From Porticoccaceae bacterium (GTDB lineage: Bacteria > Pseudomonadota > Gammaproteobacteria > Pseudomonadales > Porticoccaceae): a DNA stretch of 5,033 nucleotides. The notes under the pieces are model-generated. The model made no database searches and was not told where the DNA came from. It was given only the letters and a program-made list of their open reading frames with translations. Below, one piece after another: positions 1-5,033 of the stretch. Positions within the stretch are counted from its first letter, which is position 1. The number at the start of each line of letters is the position of its first letter. Made by a program: the position numbers and the translations under genes. Where the stretch lies: contig PALW01000050.1 of NCBI GenBank assembly GCA_002710745.1, forward strand, positions 16,597 to 21,629. Reading direction: 5' to 3'.

Positions 1-86
1 ATAGTTTCGGGAAGTCTATTAGGACCCATTACTATGAGAGTTAGCGTTGCAATAATGAGAATTTCAGAGAAACCGATATCAAACAT
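1..86 (-). CDS. tatB: Sec-independent (twin-arginine) translocase subunit TatB, N-terminal part
   Basis: TatB works with TatC in the inner-membrane receptor complex that recognises folded proteins carrying twin-arginine signal peptides. Only the first 28 codons are in the window; the gene runs off the left edge. The visible start, MFDIGFSEILII, is the classic TatB N-terminus: a short periplasmic tip, a conserved Glu at position 8, one hydrophobic helix (about residues 9-20), then the MGPNRLPET segment with the Gly-Pro hinge (G21, P22) and the following Leu-Pro that distinguish TatB from TatA. The ATG at 86 is chosen because it gives this exact family start. No strong Shine-Dalgarno is visible before it. 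It lies 34 bases downstream of the tatA stop, so the two are very likely co-transcribed. Identification is firm; nothing can be said about the amphipathic helix or C-terminal tail. Confidence 0.93.
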   Translation of the reverse strand, partial: MFDIGFSEILIIATLTLIVMGPNRLPET

Positions 87-120
87 TTAGTTAGGACTTA
101 TTCTGCTTACAATTGGGCGT

Positions 121-297
121 CTAATCGCCAGTGTTTTCAGATTTATCTGATTCCTCTTTAGTCTCGTCAGAGACTGCTTTTTTAAAATTTTTCACCGCTC
201 CTCCGAGATCAGAGCCTATATTCATGAGTTTCTTTGTCCCAAAAATTAGAGCGACTATAATCAAAATTATTAGTAATTCTTGCCAACCAAATCCCAT
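121..297 (-). CDS. tatA: Sec-independent (twin-arginine) translocase subunit TatA, short form
   Basis: TatA is the small single-span inner-membrane protein that oligomerises to let folded Tat substrates cross. The 58-residue product begins MGFGWQELLII, has a transmembrane helix at about residues 7-19, the FG hinge at 19-20, the TKKL motif at 21-24, and an amphipathic helix with DLGGAVKNFKKA at 30-41. It ends in a charged Glu/Lys/Ser-rich tail of about 17 residues. All hallmark TatA positions are present, but the protein is shorter than the 89-residue E. coli TatA because the C-terminal tail is reduced; that tail is known to be poorly conserved. The residue at the place of E. coli Gln8 is Glu7, as in TatB. 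The start is supported by an AGGAG ribosome site six bases upstream. tatB follows after 34 bases, and the ubiB stop is 79 bases upstream. Confidence 0.95.
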   Translation of the reverse strand: MGFGWQELLIILIIVALIFGTKKLMNIGSDLGGAVKNFKKAVSDETKEESDKSENTGD

Positions 298-302
298 TTT
301 TA

Positions 303-308
303 ACTCCT
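303..308 (-). promoter_or_regulatory. Ribosome binding site of tatA
   Basis: Read on the minus strand the bases are AGGAGT, close to the ideal anti-16S match, and end about six bases before the ATG at 297. It is the clearest Shine-Dalgarno sequence in the window and fixes the tatA start. The other genes here show weak sites or rely on coupling, so tatA may be translated at a higher rate, in keeping with TatA usually being much more abundant than TatB and TatC. Confidence 0.8.
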
Positions 309-317
309 AACTTCTTT

Positions 318-345
318 ATTATGCAATCAACATTATTTATCTAAA
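318..345 (-). promoter_or_regulatory. Candidate sigma-70 promoter of the tat genes
   Basis: In the 79-base gap between ubiB and tatA, the minus strand reads TTTAGA (345-340), a 16-base spacer, then CATAAT (323-318). These match the -35 and -10 consensus at four and five of six positions. Transcription would begin near 311, giving a very short leader that still keeps the AGGAG site. The surrounding sequence is very AT-rich, so such a match may arise by chance, and tatA could simply be read through from ubiB. No convincing terminator was seen in the gap. Confidence 0.3.
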
Positions 346-376
346 CTGTGCTCAATTATCGCACCTATGTTGTATT

Positions 377-1933
377 TTACCAATAACTCATCGAGAACAG
401 TAAATAAGAACCAAAAACTCCTAAACTTAAACCAATTAAAAGATAGAGATATTTTCCTTGATTATTTGGTTTGGGATTAGTTGATGGAGCATTTTTACTT
501 GGTCCGTCAATTTTGTCTAAGTTCTTCAGAGTATGAAGGATTTCTTGAAGTGTCATTGGAACTTCAGAAATTTTCTCAATGATATCAGGCCCATTTTTTT
601 TTAGTTTTTTAATAATACTTTTAGGGGAATAGCGATCTTTTAGCCATTGCTCTAAAAAAGGTTTTGCAGTGTTCCAGAGATCTAATTCCGGATAGAGTTG
701 TCTGCCCAAGCCTTCTATATTTAAAAGAGTTTTTTGAAGCAAAACCAGAGCTGGCTGAACCTCCATTTGAAAATCTCGAGCCGTAGCAAATAAATCAATA
801 AGGATATGTCCCAAAGAGATCTCATTTAGAGGCCTCTGAAAGATAGGCTCACAAACAGTTCGAACTGCACCAGTAAGTGCTAATACTGAGGTATTTTTGG
901 GTACCCATCCTGACTGAATATGCAACTCAGCTACTAATTGGTAATCACGTTGAAAAATCGCTAGTAAATTCCTTGCAATATAATACTGGTCCTCATTTGA
1001 TAACGAACCAATAATCGCGCAATCTATACCGATGTAGGTGGGTGAACGTGGGTTTGACGCGTCAACAAAAATATTTCCTGGATGCATGTCAGCGTGGAAA
1101 AAGTTATGGTGAAGGACTTGAGTGAAAAAAATCTCCACTCCTCTCTCTGCTAAAAGTTTGAAATCTACATTAAGAGATTTTAATTTCTTTACATCTGTGA
1201 CTGGAATTCCAACAATTCTATCCATGACAAGAACATTTTTTGAGGAAAACTCCCAATAAATTCTCGGAATATGCAATAGATCAGACTCTTCAAAATTTGA
1301 TTTTAATACTGACGCATTGGCACCTTCAGCCTTTAAATCGAGCTCACCCATAATTGTATTTTCATATTCTTTAACAACTTCAATAGGGTGAAGTCGTTTT
1401 GTATCTTCGCCAAATGTCTCTATTAAGCGTGCTATTGCGTAGAGCAGTTTTAGATCTTTTTTGATCACACCTTCAATACCGGGACGAACTACTTTGATTA
1501 CAATATCTTGTCCATTTTGTAATTTTGCCGAATGTACTTGAGCAATGGATGCTGATGCCATTGGCTCACTTTCGTATGATTTAAAGATGTCCTCTACACT
1601 CGAACCAAGTGAGCTTTCAAGAATATTTTTAAAGTCTTTTGAGCAAAATGGAGGCACAGAGTCTTGAAGAAGTAGCAGCTCTTTAGCAATATCTGCAGGT
1701 ATCAAATCAGGTCTAGTCGATAAAAGTTGACCAAATTTAACAAAGATGGGACCTAACTCCTCGAGAAACTCTCTAAGGCGAACTGCTCTTGCTTTTTCGG
1801 GTGTTTTTAAAAAAACAGTGAAGAGAAAGAAGATCTTTATTCTCTTGGGGAGATGAGCTTTATTCACAAACAGATCTAAGCGATGCTTTAACATTAATGA
1901 GATAATTTTTGTCAACCTGGCAGTTACTATCAT
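377..1933 (-). CDS. ubiB: Ubiquinone biosynthesis regulatory protein kinase UbiB
   Basis: UbiB is a membrane-bound member of the atypical kinase/ATPase family (ABC1/ADCK/COQ8) needed for aerobic ubiquinone synthesis; it is thought to support the Ubi enzyme complex or deliver lipid intermediates rather than to catalyse a ring modification. The 518-residue product shows the family marks in order: KFGQ (66-69), the Ala-rich loop ASASIAQVH (126-134) replacing the usual Gly-rich loop, the nucleotide-binding Lys147 in IVIKVVRPG, the ELD motif (197-199), the catalytic-loop-like HADMHPGN (280-287), and the metal-binding Asp304 in IDCAIIGSL. The conserved RDFQMEVQPALVLLQKTLL follows at 386-404. One hydrophobic helix lies at about 495-515. 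E. coli UbiB is about 546 residues with two C-terminal helices, so this tail is shorter. The start overlaps the ubiJ stop as ATGA with no clear Shine-Dalgarno, implying translational coupling. Confidence 0.96.
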   Translation of the reverse strand: MIVTARLTKIISLMLKHRLDLFVNKAHLPKRIKIFFLFTVFLKTPEKARAVRLREFLEELGPIFVKFGQLLSTRPDLIPADIAKELLLLQDSVPPFCSKDFKNILESSLGSSVEDIFKSYESEPMASASIAQVHSAKLQNGQDIVIKVVRPGIEGVIKKDLKLLYAIARLIETFGEDTKRLHPIEVVKEYENTIMGELDLKAEGANASVLKSNFEESDLLHIPRIYWEFSSKNVLVMDRIVGIPVTDVKKLKSLNVDFKLLAERGVEIFFTQVLHHNFFHADMHPGNIFVDASNPRSPTYIGIDCAIIGSLSNEDQYYIARNLLAIFQRDYQLVAELHIQSGWVPKNTSVLALTGAVRTVCEPIFQRPLNEISLGHILIDLFATARDFQMEVQPALVLLQKTLLNIEGLGRQLYPELDLWNTAKPFLEQWLKDRYSPKSIIKKLKKNGPDIIEKISEVPMTLQEILHTLKNLDKIDGPSKNAPSTNPKPNNQGKYLYLLIGLSLGVFGSYLLFSMSYW

Positions 1934-2571
1934 TGTTTATGTTTCGTATTTTTGCCGACAACCTGAGCCTTTAATTTTTTAATCCTGGCCTCGAGCCTGT
2001 CCGCGTTAGTTGCTAGATTTCTGATGTTTGATGAAAGCTCAGTAAACTCATCCAGACTTGGCACAATATTTACCTCCTCTTGGATACTTTCAATCATATT
2101 TTTCGTAATTTCTTTGCTTACCTTATTATTTACCCTTATTAATCCTATAAAGGTTTTACAAAAAAGCCGAGCAGGTATTTTGCCGATTATTTTCCCAAGA
2201 ATTCCTTCCCAATCAATATCAAGTGATTTGCCAATATCGCCCAGTTTTTGTAGGGTTTTTAAATCGCCGCTAATGTTAAGGTTTGTGTCCGCTAAAGCTG
2301 ATTTCGGATCTTGATTAATTAGGGCTCTTAGAATTTCAATAAGTGATCCTGAAACGTGTACTGTTTGCTTTTTAGAATCTATGTTGTTGATTTTGATTCC
2401 TTGTTCATCAACCGAAATAACCAATGTAAAAGAAGGTTTGGAGCTCTCAATAACAATTATATTATCTTTAAGTGATAATAATTTTTCGAATGTTTCTGGA
2501 TCTGTTTTCAGCGCAGAGTTTATTATTTTCTCTATCTGATTAAGACCTTTAAGCTTATCTCTAGGTAACAT
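1930..2571 (-). CDS. ubiJ: Ubiquinone biosynthesis accessory factor UbiJ (SCP2-domain protein)
   Basis: UbiJ is a soluble, non-catalytic factor that binds ubiquinone intermediates through an SCP2 (sterol carrier protein 2) lipid-binding domain and, with UbiK, helps the cytosolic Ubi enzyme complex work. The 213-residue product has the expected layout: an SCP2-like region (about 20-115) ending with the typical ISGDLKTLQKLGDIGKSL stretch (100-117), then DWEGILGKIIG (120-130), and a C-terminal segment (about 172-205) rich in Leu, Arg and Lys and predicted by eye to form a coiled coil, the part that in E. coli pairs with UbiK. Sequence conservation is modest, as is normal for this family, so the call leans on layout plus its place between ubiE and ubiB. 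Its ATG directly follows the ubiE stop (TAAATG), with a weak AGGA about 12 bases upstream; it ends inside the ubiB start codon. Confidence 0.9.
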   Translation of the reverse strand: MLPRDKLKGLNQIEKIINSALKTDPETFEKLLSLKDNIIVIESSKPSFTLVISVDEQGIKINNIDSKKQTVHVSGSLIEILRALINQDPKSALADTNLNISGDLKTLQKLGDIGKSLDIDWEGILGKIIGKIPARLFCKTFIGLIRVNNKVSKEITKNMIESIQEEVNIVPSLDEFTELSSNIRNLATNADRLEARIKKLKAQVVGKNTKHKQ

Positions 2572-3318
2572 TTATGGCTTGATTCCTGTATGAATCGCTA
2601 CAATTCCAGAAGTTATATTTAAGAAGGAATTGTCGACAAATCCAGCATCCTCCATCATCAACTTTAGTTCGTCTTGAGTAGGATGCATTCGAATTGATTC
2701 TGCCAAGTATTTGTAGCTCGAAGAATCCTTTGCAAATATTTGACCAAGCAACGGAATGACTTTGAATGAATAATGATCATAAAGTTCTCTGACAAGTTTA
2801 GCTTTTGGTTTTGAGAATTCAAGAATCATCAGCTTGCCTCCTGGTTTGAGAACTCTTGCCATCGATTCTAGGGCTTTGTCTTTATCGGTGACATTCCTCA
2901 ATCCAAATGCGATCGAAACTACATCAAAAGTATCATTTGGGAAAGGTAAATCTTGAGCATCTGCCAGTGAGAATTTTGCATTACCGCTGAACCCTTGGTC
3001 GATTAGGCGATCTCTACCAATCTGAAGCATTTCATTATTAATATCAGAGACGACAACTACACCATTTGATCCCACAACCTTGCAGAATTTCATAGCTAAA
3101 TCAGCAGTGCCACTGGCAAGATCAAGGACCTTGTCTCCTGTTTTTGCACCGCACATCATTACTGCAATTTTTTTCCACGCTCTATGAATGCCTAATGACA
3201 TCAAGTCATTCATCAAATCGTAGTTTTTTGCCACTGAATTAAAAACTTCAGCAACTTTCTTAGTTTTTTCAGCCGTATTAACGGTTTCAAAGCCAAAATG
3301 AGTAGTTTTGTTTTCCAT
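2572..3318 (-). CDS. ubiE: Ubiquinone/menaquinone biosynthesis C-methyltransferase UbiE
   Basis: UbiE uses S-adenosylmethionine to methylate the quinone ring carbon: 2-polyprenyl-6-methoxy-1,4-benzoquinol in ubiquinone synthesis, and demethylmenaquinol where menaquinone is made. The 248 residues match the family's usual length of about 250. Visible marks are THFGFETV (6-13), the N-terminal signature VFNSVAKNYDLMNDLMSLG (25-43), SAM motif I at LDLASGTAD (65-73), the acidic SAM-ribose residue Asp92, DAQDLPFPNDTFD (120-132), the UbiE signature FGLRNVTD (138-145), RVLKPGG (155-161) and LEFSKP (166-171), and YLAESIRMHP (204-213). Motif I reads SGTAD where E. coli has GGTGD. The start gives the family N-terminus; no clear Shine-Dalgarno lies before it. 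A 116-base gap separates it from the upstream DUF971 gene, and ubiJ follows with no spacer, so it probably heads the ubi operon. Confidence 0.97.
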   Translation of the reverse strand: MENKTTHFGFETVNTAEKTKKVAEVFNSVAKNYDLMNDLMSLGIHRAWKKIAVMMCGAKTGDKVLDLASGTADLAMKFCKVVGSNGVVVVSDINNEMLQIGRDRLIDQGFSGNAKFSLADAQDLPFPNDTFDVVSIAFGLRNVTDKDKALESMARVLKPGGKLMILEFSKPKAKLVRELYDHYSFKVIPLLGQIFAKDSSSYKYLAESIRMHPTQDELKLMMEDAGFVDNSFLNITSGIVAIHTGIKP

Positions 3319-3352
3319 AAAGATCTATTTTTTAAATCTGCATTGTAACTAC

Positions 3353-3382
3353 AATATATGCGATAAAGTAGTCATGTGTTAT
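3353..3382 (-). promoter_or_regulatory. Candidate sigma-70 promoter of ubiE-ubiJ-ubiB
   Basis: On the minus strand the gap before ubiE reads ATAACA (3382-3377), an 18-base spacer, then TATATT (3358-3353), matching the -35 and -10 consensus at four and five of six positions. A transcript would start near 3346 and have a leader of about 28 bases. A second -10-like TACAAT lies at 3347-3342 but lacks a plausible -35. The gap is the longest wholly contained in this window, which favours a promoter here, but the AT-rich sequence makes chance matches likely. Confidence 0.3.
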
Positions 3383-3418
3383 AAGTACACACCACAGATC
3401 ATATTGGATGATTTATCG
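3361..3418. repeat. Cluster of short inverted repeats between the DUF971 gene and ubiE
   Basis: Three small inverted repeats sit together in the intergenic gap. CGATAAA at 3361-3367 pairs with TTTATCG at 3412-3418 around a 44-base interval. Inside it, TGTGT (3375-3379) pairs with ACACA (3387-3391) around seven bases, and ATCAT (3398-3402) pairs with ATGAT (3408-3412) around five bases. The stems are short and AT-rich and are not followed by a run of T on the minus strand, so they do not look like a standard rho-independent terminator. They could be a protein-binding region, a weak RNA structure or chance. Confidence 0.3.
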
Positions 3419-3434
3419 ATATTACTTTGTTTTT

Positions 3435-3818
3435 TTATTTGAGCTCTAAGATTTGAGTATCAGGCAATCGAGATTGACTCGCTTTGGCAAGCAGGAGAAG
3501 ATAATCCTTCCAATAAGCCTTGTGATTTTTTTTCAAGGAAAAAATGTAATCCCAGGAATAGATCCCTGAGTCATGACCATCATCAAAGACTAGTTGTATA
3601 GCATACAGTCCCACTTTCTTAACATTAATGATACGTACATTTTTCTTTCCGTATTGAAGCACATGATCTGAAGGATAATGCCCTCTTACTTCAGCGCTTG
3701 GAGAGTAAACACGCAAATATTCGGCAGAAAGAGATATTTGGTCTCTCATTTTATAAACAAGAGTTAGCTTGTCTTTCGCCTTTGAGACTATTATTTTTTC
3801 AGGTTTAAATTCAGACAT
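3435..3818 (-). CDS. DUF971 family protein (gamma-butyrobetaine hydroxylase-like N-terminal domain)
   Basis: A 127-residue stand-alone DUF971 protein; its function is not established. The two conserved blocks are clear: LSAEYLRVYSPSAEVRGH (30-47) and FDDGHDSGIYSWDYIFSL (78-95), separated by GKKNVRIINVKKVGLYAI (57-74). The fold is the one found at the N-terminus of gamma-butyrobetaine hydroxylase, where three Cys and one His bind zinc. This protein has no cysteine at all: serines (39, 41) take the place of the first two, while His47 and His82 remain. No signal peptide or membrane segment is seen, so it is probably cytosolic. It starts 18 bases after the hslU stop without a recognisable Shine-Dalgarno. 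A DUF971 gene directly after hslVU is a familiar arrangement in Gammaproteobacteria such as Pseudomonas, so a link to HslUV is possible but unproven. The C-terminal 30 residues are poorly conserved. Confidence 0.92.
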   Translation of the reverse strand: MSEFKPEKIIVSKAKDKLTLVYKMRDQISLSAEYLRVYSPSAEVRGHYPSDHVLQYGKKNVRIINVKKVGLYAIQLVFDDGHDSGIYSWDYIFSLKKNHKAYWKDYLLLLAKASQSRLPDTQILELK

Positions 3819-3836
3819 TTTTTTACTAAATTTAAA

Positions 3837-5033
3837 TCAAAGAATAAAACGACTTAAATCCTCATTACTAGCTAAGTCACTTAAGCTTTCTTCAACAAAT
3901 TTTTTATCTATTACTACTGAATTATCGTTTAAGCTGCAGTCAGATGCATTAAAGGAGATCTCTTCTAATAATCGCTCAAGTATCGTATGCAAGCGTCTTG
4001 CCCCAATATTCTCGGTTCCTTCGTTGACTTCAAAGGCAATTTCTGCGATTTTTTGGGTCCCATCCTCTGTAAATTCAAGCTGCAATCCCTCTGTTTTCAA
4101 TAACTCAATTTGTTGCCTTGTCAGCGAGGCATTAGGTTCTGTTAAAATACGCTTGAGATCATCAATTTTGAGAGCATTTAACTCCACCCTTATCGGCAGT
4201 CTTCCCTGCAACTCAGGAATTAAATCAGAAGGTTTAGATAAATGAAACGCGCCAGAGGCGATGAACAAAATATGATCTGTTTTTATCATGCCGAATTTAG
4301 TTGAAACAGTACAACCCTCTATCAGTGGCAATAGATCTCTCTGAACCCCCTCGCGAGATACATCAGCACCTGAAGTTTTACTATTTCTGCAAACTTTATC
4401 TATTTCGTCTAAAAAGACGATACCATTTTGTTCTGCAGATTCTATTGCGGATGCTTTGACTTCTTCTTCGTTAATGAGCTTTGCTGCTTCCTCTTCTTTT
4501 ATCTGCTTTAATGCATCTGCTACCGATATTTTTCTCGTCGTCTTTTTATTTTTGCCCATATTACTGAACATGTTTTGTAGTTGTGAGGTCATTTCTTCCA
4601 TCCCAGGGGGCGCCATTATTTCAACACCAACGGGCATTTGACTAAGCTCAATTTCGATTTCTTTTTCATCCAAAGCACCTTCACGCAATTTTTTTCGAAA
4701 CACTTGCCTGGTGGTGGAATTTCTTTCTTGAGTACCTTCGGAGCTTCTTGCTGGTGGCAAAAGCGCGTCAAGTACTCGCTCTTCAGCTGCATCCAAGGCT
4801 CGTTGATCAACTTTGTGTATCTCCTTCTCTCTGCATTCTTTGACTGCAGTCTCCACAAGGTCTCTGATAATAGATTCAACGTCTTTTCCCACATAACCTA
4901 CTTCTGTAAACTTCGTTGCCTCAACTTTCACAAAAGGAGCATTTGCAAGTTTAGCAAGTCTTCGAGCAACCTCTGTCTTGCCCACACCGGTTGGACCTAT
5001 CATTAAAATATTTTTTGGCGTTACTTCATTCCT
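3837..5033 (-). CDS. hslU: ATP-dependent protease ATPase subunit HslU (ClpY), 5' end outside the window
   Basis: HslU is the hexameric AAA+ unfoldase that feeds proteins into the HslV peptidase chamber in the cytosol. The reading frame is open to the right edge: upstream of the Met codon at 5003 it encodes RNEVTPKNIL, which aligns with E. coli HslU from about residue 45, so roughly 44 N-terminal residues are missing. Counting from that Met, the features are Walker A GPTGVGKT (3-10), the pore loop GYVG (36-39), the inserted I domain (about 56-190) with EIMAPPGMEEMTSQLQ (128-143), Walker B GIVFLDEID (194-202), SREGVQRDLLPLIEGC (216-231), LFIASGAF (246-253), GRLPIRVEL (267-275) and sensor 2 GARRLH (334-339). 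It ends EDLSRFIL (381-388), the tail that inserts into HslV to activate it. All key ATPase residues are intact. hslV would be expected just upstream, off the window. Confidence 0.98.
   Translation of the reverse strand, partial: RNEVTPKNILMIGPTGVGKTEVARRLAKLANAPFVKVEATKFTEVGYVGKDVESIIRDLVETAVKECREKEIHKVDQRALDAAEERVLDALLPPARSSEGTQERNSTTRQVFRKKLREGALDEKEIEIELSQMPVGVEIMAPPGMEEMTSQLQNMFSNMGKNKKTTRKISVADALKQIKEEEAAKLINEEEVKASAIESAEQNGIVFLDEIDKVCRNSKTSGADVSREGVQRDLLPLIEGCTVSTKFGMIKTDHILFIASGAFHLSKPSDLIPELQGRLPIRVELNALKIDDLKRILTEPNASLTRQQIELLKTEGLQLEFTEDGTQKIAEIAFEVNEGTENIGARRLHTILERLLEEISFNASDCSLNDNSVVIDKKFVEESLSDLASNEDLSRFIL

Noticed and set aside
348..364. GTGC/GCAC hairpin after ubiB as a terminator
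   Set aside because: The stem is only four base pairs with a nine-base loop and has no run of T after it on the minus strand.
2024..2314. Open frame of 96 codons on the plus strand with hydrophobic residues
   Set aside because: It lies wholly antisense to ubiJ, resembles no family, and its apparent membrane character comes from reading AT-rich antisense sequence.
3375..3391. TGTGT/ACACA hairpin as a terminator of hslU-DUF971
   Set aside because: It has a five-pair AT-rich stem and no following T run; it is recorded only as part of the repeat cluster.
3769..4245. Open frame of 158 codons on the plus strand
   Set aside because: It is antisense to the end of hslU and the start of the DUF971 gene, is rich in Ser/Leu/Ile as expected of antisense reading, and shows no family motif.
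5001..5003. ATG as the true hslU start
   Set aside because: The frame continues upstream to the edge and encodes RNEVTPKNIL, which is conserved HslU sequence before the Walker A motif, so this Met is internal.
4456..5006. Two plus-strand open frames (61 and 122 codons) and a minus-strand 92-codon frame at 4616-4894
   Set aside because: All overlap the strongly conserved hslU coding sequence in other frames and have no recognisable domain.
1..5033. A mobile, defence or otherwise new system
   Set aside because: Every sizeable stretch is filled by recognisable core genes on one strand with uniform base composition, and no integrase, transposase, toxin, array or long repeat was seen.

Overview
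The window is an AT-rich stretch of ordinary gammaproteobacterial core genome. Seven genes all lie on the minus strand and are read from the right edge to the left: hslU (5' end cut off) > DUF971 gene > ubiE > ubiJ > ubiB > tatA > tatB (3' end cut off). The dedicated UbiJ accessory factor, the aerobic-type UbiB/UbiE ubiquinone genes and the order hslU-DUF971-ubiE-ubiJ-ubiB-tatAB all point to Gammaproteobacteria. The low GC (by eye in the mid-30s percent), tight spacing and short proteins (58-residue TatA, 518-residue UbiB) suggest a small-genome, possibly marine lineage. That last placement is inference only.

Right part (3435-5033): HslU, the unfoldase ATPase of the HslUV protease, is followed 18 bases later by a small protein of the DUF971 family (the domain related to the N-terminal domain of gamma-butyrobetaine hydroxylase). 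The hslV gene, expected just upstream of hslU, would lie beyond the right edge.

Middle (377-3318): a compact ubiquinone operon. ubiE (C-methyltransferase) abuts ubiJ (lipid-binding accessory factor) with no spacer, and ubiJ overlaps ubiB (atypical kinase/ATPase-like protein) by ATGA. The 116-base gap before ubiE holds a weak promoter candidate and small inverted repeats, so this operon may be transcribed separately from hslU.

Left part (1-297): tatA, preceded by the best Shine-Dalgarno sequence in the window, and the first 28 codons of tatB, the start of the twin-arginine protein export operon. tatC would be expected further left, outside the window. The link between the ubiquinone and Tat genes is positional rather than a shared pathway, although Tat exports many cofactor-containing respiratory enzymes.

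I found no RNA gene, CRISPR array, mobile element or convincing terminator, and no new system. The observations worth a second look are the compacted gene order, the DUF971 protein without cysteines, and a few residue-level departures in UbiE, UbiB and TatA.
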